Assembly (NCBI GenBank): GCA_910583785.1
Contig: CAJTZK010000004.1
Coordinates: 124,001-188,000 of the forward strand
Length of the DNA stretch: 64,000 nt
Direction: 5' to 3'
Source of the DNA: an uncultured Oscillibacter sp.
GTDB lineage: Bacteria; Bacillota; Clostridia; Oscillospirales; Oscillospiraceae
Shown: positions 57,966 through 64,000 of the stretch, one piece after another
Layout of the letters: each line of letters starts with the position of its first letter
Position numbering within the stretch: the first letter of the stretch is position 1
Translations under genes and position numbers: made by a program
Notes under the pieces: model-generated
What the model was told of the DNA's origin: nothing
Database searches by the model: none
What the model saw: the letters and a program-made list of their open reading frames with translations, nothing else

Positions 57966-59794
57966 GGACTTCCATCTTTGACCGGAGGCTGGCCCGGCAC
58001 ATGGACGAGCTGAAATGGCTGTACTGCGAGCTCTACCGGGACGAGGCGGCCTTCGGGGACTTTGTGGAAATGCTCCGCCGCTCCTGGGCGGAGCGGAAGA
58101 GGCCCCTCCGGGACCAGGACCAGAAGCGGGAGGCGGACCCTGGCTGGTACCGCCGCCGGGACCTGCTGGGGATGATGTTTTACGTAAACGCCTTCGCCGG
58201 GGACCTGAAGGGCGTAAAGGCGAAGCTGGGCTATATCCAGGAGTGCGGCGCCAACTATCTCCACCTCATGCCCCTGCTGGAGAGCCCTAGGGGCCGCAGC
58301 GACGGGGGCTATGCCGTTTCCGACTTCCGGCGGGTCCAGCCGTCTCTTGGGACCATGGAGGATTTGGAGTCTCTGGCGGACGCCTGCCGCCGCCGGGGGA
58401 TCAGCCTGTGCCTGGACTTCGTGATGAACCACACCAGCGAGGACCACGCCTGGGCGAAGCGGGCCCGGGCCGGGGAGGCCGAGTACCGGGAGCGCTATTT
58501 CTTCTACGGCTCCTGGGATATTCCCCGGGAGTTTGAAAAGACCGTCCCCCAGGTGTTCCCCACCACCGCCCCGGGGAGCTTCACGGAGCTTCCGGACGGC
58601 TCCGTGGTCATGACCAGCTTTTATCCCTACCAATGGGACTTGAACTACGCCAATCCCGCGGTCTTCCGGGACATGACGGAGAACCTGCTGTACCTGGCCA
58701 ACCGGGGGATCGACGTGATCCGCCTGGACGCCGTTCCCTACATCTGGAAGGAGCTGGGCACCAGCTGCCGGAACCTGCCCCAGGTACATACCCTCTCCCG
58801 GATGCTGCGGATGGTGACGGAGATCGTCTGCCCCGGCGTGCTGCTGCTGGGGGAGGTGGTCATGGAGCCCGCCAAGGTGGCTCCCTACTTCGGCACGCCG
58901 GACAAACCCGAGTGCCACATGCTCTACAACGTCACCACCATGGCCGCCACCTGGCACAGCCTGGCCACCGGGGACGCGTCCCTGCTGAAGCGGCAGATGG
59001 AGGCCGTCTGCGCCCTGCCCAGGGACTTCCTGTTCCTCAACTACCTCCGGTGCCACGACGACATAGGCTGGGGACTGGACTACCCCTGGCTGGGCCGGGC
59101 CTTCGGCATGGACGAGGTGGCCCATAAGAAATACCTCAACGGCTATTTCACCGGAAAGTGGCCCGGAAGCCCCAGCCGGGGAGAACTCTACAACGACGAT
59201 CCCCGCCTGGGGGACGCCCGGCTCTGCGGCACCACGGCCTCCCTCTGCGGCCTGGAGGCGGCGGCAGAGGAAAGCGACCCCTCCCGGATGGAGCAGGCCC
59301 TGGCCCGCGACCTGTCCCTCCACGCCTGGATGCTCTCCCAGAGCGGTATCCCCGTGATCTACAGCGGCGACGAGGTGGGGCGGTTCAACGATTGGAGCTA
59401 CAAGGACGACCCCGGTAAGCGGGAGGACAGCCGCTACCTCCACCGGGGGGATTTCCAGTGGGACCTGGCGGAGCGGCGGACGGACCCGGACACCTACCAG
59501 GGCAGGCTCTTCCAGGGCTTGCGGCGGCTGGAGAAGCTCCGGGCGGAGGAGCCCTGCTTCGACGCCGGGGCGGAGGTGAAGGCGGAGAAGGCCGGAAGCC
59601 CTCACGTCCTGGCCCTCAGCCGGAAACTGGGGGACCGGGAGCTGGTGTGCCTGTTTAACTTCAGCGGCGGGTTCGTCCATGCCCGCGTGGACCGGGAGGG
59701 CGGCTATACCGAGCTTATGTACGGGACCCGGTACAACGGCCTCCGGGACGTGGAGCTGTGGCCCAACGGCTTCGCCTGGCTGCTGCGGGACTGA
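57962..59794 (+). CDS. amylosucrase-type GH13 glucosyltransferase
   Basis: 610 residues, close to amylosucrase (about 630). An N-terminal helical domain typical of GH13_4 (1-70), then the barrel with nucleophile Asp256 in IRLDAV, acid/base Glu298 in LLGEVV and the third carboxylate in RCHDD (about 366). DFVMNHTSEDHAWA is the conserved region I. The enzyme uses sucrose to extend alpha-1,4-glucan and releases fructose. Sucrose phosphorylase or a hydrolase are alternatives, but the N-terminal domain favours amylosucrase. No signal peptide, so sucrose must enter the cell unphosphorylated. Confidence 0.85.
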   Translation: MRTSIFDRRLARHMDELKWLYCELYRDEAAFGDFVEMLRRSWAERKRPLRDQDQKREADPGWYRRRDLLGMMFYVNAFAGDLKGVKAKLGYIQECGANYLHLMPLLESPRGRSDGGYAVSDFRRVQPSLGTMEDLESLADACRRRGISLCLDFVMNHTSEDHAWAKRARAGEAEYRERYFFYGSWDIPREFEKTVPQVFPTTAPGSFTELPDGSVVMTSFYPYQWDLNYANPAVFRDMTENLLYLANRGIDVIRLDAVPYIWKELGTSCRNLPQVHTLSRMLRMVTEIVCPGVLLLGEVVMEPAKVAPYFGTPDKPECHMLYNVTTMAATWHSLATGDASLLKRQMEAVCALPRDFLFLNYLRCHDDIGWGLDYPWLGRAFGMDEVAHKKYLNGYFTGKWPGSPSRGELYNDDPRLGDARLCGTTASLCGLEAAAEESDPSRMEQALARDLSLHAWMLSQSGIPVIYSGDEVGRFNDWSYKDDPGKREDSRYLHRGDFQWDLAERRTDPDTYQGRLFQGLRRLEKLRAEEPCFDAGAEVKAEKAGSPHVLALSRKLGDRELVCLFNFSGGFVHARVDREGGYTELMYGTRYNGLRDVELWPNGFAWLLRD

Positions 59795-59832
59795 GGCTGT
59801 TCCGGGGAGGGTACCGGAAAAGGGGGCCCTTT

Positions 59833-59869
59833 GCGCGGAAAATCCATGATTGGATTTTCCGCGCTTTTT
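59833..59869 (+). terminator. terminator of the amylosucrase pair
   Basis: GCGCGGAAAATCCA (59833-59846) and its complement (59851-59864), followed by TTTTT. Confidence 0.92.
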
Positions 59870-59920
59870 CAATCAGAAGTTATCAATTACGCACAAATTA
59901 GGTAAACGATTAAATAATAT

Positions 59921-59949
59921 TTGCAAATGGGGACGGGACGTGGTATCCT
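59921..59949 (+). promoter_or_regulatory. promoter of ptsH-ptsI
   Basis: TTGCAA, 17-nt spacer, TATCCT, with TGG before the -10 (extended -10). Confidence 0.65.
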
Positions 59950-60002
59950 ATAGCCAAGGCGCCGGGTGCTCCGGCCACCATGATCAGAAAGGAAGCAGTC
60001 TT

Positions 60003-60260
60003 ATGAAACAGTTTACCTATACGATTACCGATCCCGTTGGCATCCACGCCCGTCCTGCCGGCATGCTGGCGAAGGCCGCCAAGGCCCTGGATAGCATCGT
60101 TACCATCAACAAGGGTGAAAAGTCCGCCGCCGCCACCAAGCTGATGGCCGTCATGGGCCTGGGCGTTAAGACCGGGGAAACCATCACCTTTACCATTGAA
60201 GGCGGGGACGAGGAAGCCAGCGCCGCTGCCATGGAGCAATTCTGCAAGGAAAATATGTAA
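60003..60260 (+). CDS. ptsH: phosphocarrier protein HPr
   Basis: 85 residues. GIHARPAG contains the phosphorylated His15. The regulatory Ser46 of Firmicute HPr, target of HPr kinase, is a Lys here (SAAATKLMAVMG, T45-K46). So sugar transport chemistry should be intact while HPrK/CcpA-type control through Ser46 cannot work on this protein. ATG with AAAGGAAG upstream; 21 bp before ptsI. Confidence 0.92.
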   Translation: MKQFTYTITDPVGIHARPAGMLAKAAKALDSIVTINKGEKSAAATKLMAVMGLGVKTGETITFTIEGGDEEASAAAMEQFCKENM

Positions 60261-60281
60261 CACCGCTGGGAGGGAAGCGCT

Positions 60282-61928
60282 ATGCAGGTAGCAACTGGTA
60301 AATCCATTCTGAATGGCATCGCCATCGGCCCTCTGCGCATCTATAAGAAGGTGGAGACCCAGGCCACCGCCACCTCCACTCTCACGCCTGAGGAGGAGTA
60401 CGCCCGCTTCGACGCCGCCCGGACCAAGGCCCAGGAGGAGCTGGGGGCCCTGTACGAGAAGGCCCTGGACGAGGTGGGGGAGGACAACGCCTCCATTTTT
60501 GAAATCCACCAGATGATGCTGGACGACGACGACTACCTGGACGCTGTCAAGGGCATCCTTGACACCCAGGGGGCCACGGCGGAATACGCTGTCTCTGCCA
60601 CCGGGGAGAACTTTGCCGCCGCCTTCGCCGATATGGAAGACGAGTACATGCGGGCCCGGGCCGCCGACGTAAAGGACATCTCCCGCCGGGTGGTGAACGT
60701 CCTCCTGGGCGTGGGAGACGAGGAGATGATGGCGGACCAGCCCGCTATTTTGGTGGCGGACGACCTGACCCCCAGCGAGACGGTCCAGCTGGACAAGAGC
60801 AAGCTGCTGGGCTTCATCACGCGCCACGGCTCCTCCAACAGCCACACGGCCATCCTGGCCCGGACCATGAACATCCCCGCCCTGGTGGGCGTGGACTTCC
60901 AGGACGACTGGGACGGCAAGCTGGCCGTCATCGACGGGTACAACCACTGCGTCTACATTGAGCCCGCCCAGGAGCTCCTGGGCGCCATGGAGGAAAAGCG
61001 GAGCAACGACCTCAAGCAGGAGGCCCTGCTCCAAAGCCTGAAGAAAAAGCCCAACACCACCCTGGACGGCAAGGAGATCAAGGTCTATGCCAACATCGGG
61101 AACGCCGGGGACGTGGGGCTTGTCCTCCAGAACGACGCCCAGGGCATCGGCCTTTTCCGCAGCGAGTTTATCTACCTGGACTCCCAGGACTACCCCTCGG
61201 AGGACCAGCAGTTCATGCTCTATAAACGGGTGGTGGAGACCATGGCCGGGAAGAAGGTCATCATCCGCACCCTGGACATCGGGGCCGACAAGCAGGCGGA
61301 GTACTTCGAGCTGGACAAGGAGGAGAACCCCGCCCTGGGCTACCGGGCCATCCGCATCTGCCTGACCCGGAAGGAGATCTTCAAGACCCAGCTCCGGGCC
61401 ATCCTCCGGGCCAGCGCCTTCGGCACCGTGTCCATCATGTTCCCCATGATCATCTCCGTCCGGGAGGTCCGGGACGCCAAGGAGATTCTGGAGGAGTGCC
61501 GGGCGGAACTGGCGGAGCGGGGCGTGGCCTATGGAAATGTGGAGGTCGGCATCATGGTGGAGACCCCCGCCGCCGTCCTGCTGGCCGACGAGCTGGCGGA
61601 GGAAGTGGAGTTCTTCTCCCTGGGTACCAACGACCTGACCCAGTATACCCTGGCCATCGACCGGCAGAACCCCAAGCTGGATAACTTCTACGACGCCCAT
61701 CATCCGGCGGTCCTCCGCATGATCAAGCATACCATCGAGGCGGGCCACCGCCACGGCTGCTGGGTGGGCATCTGCGGCGAGCTGGGGGCGGACCAGACCC
61801 TGACGGAGACCTTCCTCCGTTACGGCGTGGACGAGCTGAGCGTTTCCCCCGCCGCCGTCCTCCCCCTGCGGAAGCTGATCCGCAGCCTGGATTTGAGCAA
61901 GGAGCCAGAAGCCAGGGCCATCTTATAA
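60282..61928 (+). CDS. ptsI: phosphoenolpyruvate-protein phosphotransferase (enzyme I)
   Basis: 548 residues, slightly short for enzyme I (about 570). HPr-binding helices, the phospho-His in GSSNSHTAILART (about 188), and the PEP-binding barrel with GLFRSEF, RTLDIGADK and ICGELGAD. Transfers phosphate from PEP to HPr. No sugar-specific EII gene lies in the window. ATG follows GGGAGGGAAG. Confidence 0.94.
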   Translation: MQVATGKSILNGIAIGPLRIYKKVETQATATSTLTPEEEYARFDAARTKAQEELGALYEKALDEVGEDNASIFEIHQMMLDDDDYLDAVKGILDTQGATAEYAVSATGENFAAAFADMEDEYMRARAADVKDISRRVVNVLLGVGDEEMMADQPAILVADDLTPSETVQLDKSKLLGFITRHGSSNSHTAILARTMNIPALVGVDFQDDWDGKLAVIDGYNHCVYIEPAQELLGAMEEKRSNDLKQEALLQSLKKKPNTTLDGKEIKVYANIGNAGDVGLVLQNDAQGIGLFRSEFIYLDSQDYPSEDQQFMLYKRVVETMAGKKVIIRTLDIGADKQAEYFELDKEENPALGYRAIRICLTRKEIFKTQLRAILRASAFGTVSIMFPMIISVREVRDAKEILEECRAELAERGVAYGNVEVGIMVETPAAVLLADELAEEVEFFSLGTNDLTQYTLAIDRQNPKLDNFYDAHHPAVLRMIKHTIEAGHRHGCWVGICGELGADQTLTETFLRYGVDELSVSPAAVLPLRKLIRSLDLSKEPEARAIL

Positions 61929-61944
61929 TTAATAGCAATACGGA

Positions 61945-61976
61945 AGCGCCGGGCGCGTACGCGCCCGGCGCTCTTT
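61945..61976 (+). terminator. terminator of ptsHI
   Basis: A 13-bp perfect GC-rich stem (61945-61957 and 61960-61972) followed by CTTT; convergent with the HIT gene. Confidence 0.8.
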
Positions 61977-61980
61977 GCCG

Positions 61981-62403
61981 TTACAGGTTCGCCTTGATTT
62001 TCGCGATGATCCCGTCGTACTCCGGCTGGGTGAGGAAGACCTTCTCCGGGTTCATGGCGAAGGTGGAGGCCCACTCGGCCTGGTCCTTGTACTTGGGGAC
62101 CAGGTGGAAGTGCATGTGGCCGCTGGTGTCGCCATAGGCCCCGTAGTTGATTTTGTCCGGGTGGAAGGCGGCGTGGATGGCCTTGGCCACCCGGTTCACG
62201 TCGGCGAAGAAGGCGTTGCGCTCTTCATCAGTGAGGTCCACCATTTCGCTGGCGTGCTCCTTGTAGGCCACGATGCAGCGGCCGGGGTGGCTCTGTTCCT
62301 TGAAGAGGACCAGGACGCTGGCCTCCAGGTCGCAGATGTAGATGCCGAAGCCGTCCAGCAGCTCCTGCTTCCGGGTGCAGTATCCGCAGGTTTGATCGAT
62401 CAT
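61981..62403 (-). CDS. HIT family protein
   Basis: 140 residues. Catalytic triad HMHFHLVPK near residue 100, preceded by the conserved NYGAYGDTSGH. Family members hydrolyse nucleoside phosphoramidates or dinucleotides. CGYCTRKQELL near the N terminus has two cysteines that may bind zinc. ATG with AAAGGACGGG upstream; an in-frame ATG 12 codons earlier is less likely. An extended -10 (TGGTATAAT) lies at 62446-62438. Confidence 0.9.
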   Translation of the reverse strand: MIDQTCGYCTRKQELLDGFGIYICDLEASVLVLFKEQSHPGRCIVAYKEHASEMVDLTDEERNAFFADVNRVAKAIHAAFHPDKINYGAYGDTSGHMHFHLVPKYKDQAEWASTFAMNPEKVFLTQPEYDGIIAKIKANL

Positions 62404-62507
62404 GAAATACCCGTCCTTTCTGTTTGGATGTTCCCCCATTATACCACAGTCCCCCGGAAGGTGGTACTGCCAGTTTCAAATTTTGACACCCAGGAGAAAA
62501 GTTTTCC

Positions 62508-62535
62508 TTGACTTTTCCGCAGATTCCGATATAAT
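62508..62535 (+). promoter_or_regulatory. promoter of rpsF-ssb-rpsR
   Basis: TTGACT, 16-nt spacer, TATAAT, with a leader of about 70 nt. Confidence 0.7.
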
Positions 62536-62612
62536 AAACAAGCTTGCAAGTGCAGGCATATCCTTGCTCTCATCGGAGAATGAGGGCCATTTGTCCAAAA
62601 GGAGGTGCAAAC

Positions 62613-62909
62613 ATGGCAAAGGTTTCTGCCAATTATGAGGTCGTGTATATCATCGACCCTGCACAGGGGGAGGAAAACATCGCCGCTCTGGTGGCGAAGT
62701 TCAAGACCCTGGCGGAACAGAACGGCTCTGCCGTTGAGGTGGAAGAGTGGGGCGCCCGGCGTCTCGCCTATCCCATCGACTATAAGAACGACGGCTACTA
62801 TGTGCTGATGAGCTTCACCAGCGAACCGTCCTTCCCCAAGGAGCTGGACCGCGTTTTCGGCATTACGGACGGCATCATGCGTTCCCTGATCGTCTGCAAG
62901 GGCGAGTGA
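62613..62909 (+). CDS. rpsF: 30S ribosomal protein S6
   Basis: 98 residues. NYEVVYIIDP at the N terminus and WGARRLAYPIDYKNDGYYVL in the middle are typical of S6. AAAAGGAGGTG lies before the ATG. First gene of the conserved rpsF-ssb-rpsR operon; S6 and S18 bind together to 16S rRNA and in some Firmicutes repress this operon. Confidence 0.96.
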   Translation: MAKVSANYEVVYIIDPAQGEENIAALVAKFKTLAEQNGSAVEVEEWGARRLAYPIDYKNDGYYVLMSFTSEPSFPKELDRVFGITDGIMRSLIVCKGE

Positions 62910-62922
62910 GGAGGAACCCCGG

Positions 62923-63390
62923 ATGCTGAACAAAATCGTCATCATGGGGCGTCTGACCCGTGACCCCGAGCTGCGCCGCACCCAGAGCGGTACCGCTGTC
63001 ACCTCGTTCTCCATTGCCTGCGACCGGGATTTTAAGTCCCAGAGCGGCGAGAAGGAGACGGATTTCATCGACGTGGTGGCCTGGCGGAACACAGCGGAAT
63101 TCGTCAGCAAGTACTTCGCCAAGGGCCGCATGGCCGTGGTGGAGGGGCGCTTGCAGATCCGCGACTGGACCGACCGGGAGGGCGGCAAGCGCCGCAGCGC
63201 CGAAGTCGTGGCGGACAACGTCTACTTTGGGGACTCCAAACGGGACGGCGGGGATTACGGCGGCTCTTCCTATGGGGCGCCTCCCGCCTATGGCGCACCC
63301 GCCGGCGACCGGCGGGCCCCTGCTGCCGGGTTTGGAGGGGGGTCCGATTTCGCCGAGATCGGCGAGGAGGACGGCGAGCTGCCGTTTTGA
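62923..63390 (+). CDS. ssb: single-stranded DNA-binding protein
   Basis: 155 residues. OB fold (1-110) opening with LNKIVIMGRLTRDPELR, then a Gly/Ala/Tyr/Pro-rich linker and the acidic tip ending in DGELPF that recruits replication and repair partners. Lies 13 bp after rpsF with GAGGAGG upstream. Confidence 0.96.
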   Translation: MLNKIVIMGRLTRDPELRRTQSGTAVTSFSIACDRDFKSQSGEKETDFIDVVAWRNTAEFVSKYFAKGRMAVVEGRLQIRDWTDREGGKRRSAEVVADNVYFGDSKRDGGDYGGSSYGAPPAYGAPAGDRRAPAAGFGGGSDFAEIGEEDGELPF

Positions 63391-63450
63391 ATTTGATGGG
63401 CTCCGGCGGGGGCATTGCCCGCCGGACACCGGAATAAAGGAGGAAAACTC

Positions 63451-63702
63451 ATGGCTTTCGATCGTGAATCCCGGCCCGCCCGCCCGACGCGGGGCAAGCG
63501 CCGCAAGGTCTGCCAGTTCTGCGCCGAGAAGTGCGAGCACATTGATTATAAGGACGCGGCCAAGCTGCGCCGCTTCATCTCTGAGCGGGCGAAAATCCTT
63601 CCCCGCAGGACCACCGGAACCTGCGCCATGCATCAGCGCCAGCTGACTGAGGCCATCAAGCGGGCCCGCCAGATTGCCCTGCTGCCCTACGTCACCGACT
63701 GA
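63451..63702 (+). CDS. rpsR: 30S ribosomal protein S18
   Basis: 83 residues. KVCQFCAEKCEHIDYKD carries three cysteines of a zinc-binding form of S18 (CxxC plus Cys). RRTTGTCAMHQRQLTEAIKRAR is the rRNA-binding core. AAAGGAGG precedes the ATG. Last gene of the operon. Confidence 0.96.
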   Translation: MAFDRESRPARPTRGKRRKVCQFCAEKCEHIDYKDAAKLRRFISERAKILPRRTTGTCAMHQRQLTEAIKRARQIALLPYVTD

Positions 63703-63727
63703 CGGAGGAATGAGGAAATAAACTCCT

Positions 63728-63760
63728 CCGGCCCGTCCCCCAAAGGACGGGCCGGGGTTT
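63728..63760 (+). terminator. terminator of the rpsF operon
   Basis: CCGGCCCGTCC (63728-63738) and its complement (63745-63755), then GGTTT. Confidence 0.8.
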
Positions 63761-63818
63761 CCGCTTAGGGTAAGGTGTGAACGGAAGGTAAAAATTTCTG
63801 TTTGCGGCGGAAAAGTAC

Positions 63819-63847
63819 TTGATTTTTCCAGCGGGTTCGTTTATAAT
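63819..63847 (+). promoter_or_regulatory. promoter of tRNA-Gly
   Basis: TTGATT, 17-nt spacer, TATAAT, 24 nt before the tRNA. Confidence 0.8.
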
Positions 63848-63871
63848 GACAGTGTTGTGACAATGAAATAA

Positions 63872-63945
63872 GCAGGGTTAGTACATCGGTAGTACAACGG
63901 CTTCCCAAGCCGTGGAGGCGGGTTCGATTCCCGTACCCTGCTCCA
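63872..63945 (+). tRNA. tRNA-Gly (anticodon CCC)
   Basis: Acceptor GCAGGGT/ACCCTGC, anticodon loop TTCCCAA, T-loop GTTCGATTC, encoded CCA. Confidence 0.95.
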
Positions 63946-63949
63946 GTTT

Positions 63950-64000
63950 AGAAATTCCCACCAAAGTGCAGTTTCCGGCTGTACTCTGGCGGGAATTTCT
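63950..64000. repeat. tRNA-linked palindrome, copy 3 (reaches the window edge)
   Basis: AGAAATTCCC (63950-63959) pairs with GGGAATTTCT (63991-64000), with a further CCA/TGG pairing inside. It begins four bases after the tRNA-Gly CCA with the same GTTT linker as copy 2. Confidence 0.65.

Noticed and set aside
57488..59872. 794-codon minus-strand frame over fructokinase and amylosucrase
   Set aside because: Shadow of two genes with intact catalytic motifs.

Overview
The window looks like the chromosome of a GC-rich, anaerobic, low-oxygen-tolerance Firmicute of the Oscillospiraceae type (relatives of Flavonifractor, Lawsonibacter, Intestinimonas or Pseudoflavonifractor). The reasons are a four-subunit Na+-translocating oxaloacetate decarboxylase set, an S-box (SAM-I) riboswitch on metK, an indolepyruvate:ferredoxin oxidoreductase operon, sodium-dependent NSS transporters, GHKL/LytTR signalling, Gram-positive promoters and ribosome binding sites, and an HPr that lacks the usual regulatory serine. 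The assignment is an inference from gene content, not a database match.

Layout. 1-12.2 kb: a partial unknown gene, the oad operon (leftward), sfsA, a lipase-ispE pair, two convergent NSS transporters, a C_GCAxxG_C_C protein, a TraX-like membrane protein, a lipoprotein and a class I glutamine amidotransferase. 12.3-13.15 kb: tRNA-Gly, Arg, His, Gln and Lys. 13.1-21.4 kb: an integrated element with 47-bp direct repeats of the tRNA-Lys 3' end. 21.7-29.9 kb: an unknown coiled-coil protein, a GHKL kinase/LytTR regulator pair, the ior operon with two accessory genes, and a 513-bp gene-poor gap that holds a tiny ORF. 29.1-35.8 kb: HAD hydrolase, a P-type-ATPase-like protein without catalytic motifs, rlmB, ftsH, GNAT. 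35.9-51.5 kb: malQ, Na/Pi cotransporter, M23 peptidase, pta, a membrane/envelope operon (rhomboid-like, LTA-synthase-like, small membrane protein, patatin), metK, GNAT, a CZB-type chemoreceptor. 51.8-64 kb: livKHMGF, fructokinase plus amylosucrase, ptsH-ptsI, HIT protein, rpsF-ssb-rpsR, tRNA-Gly.

The most interesting region is the 8.3-kb tRNA-Lys element. Rightward it carries an XRE repressor, an array of about ten short hairpins, a RelE-type toxin/antitoxin pair and a tyrosine integrase. Leftward it carries a Cro-like regulator, an excisionase-like protein, an SF3 helicase, a candidate iteron origin, small proteins, then a separately promoted structured RNA, a scaffolding protein and a major capsid protein. 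I see no terminase, portal, protease, tail or lysis gene. This is the layout of a phage satellite that brings its own capsid shell but must borrow everything else; it is the best candidate for an undescribed system here.

Other points worth following: a palindromic repeat family sitting directly behind tRNA CCA ends (three copies), a pseudo-P-type ATPase, a rhomboid-like protein that seems to lack the catalytic pair, a promoter whose -35 box lies in the loop of the preceding terminator, and a 25-codon ORF next to an opposite-strand terminator.
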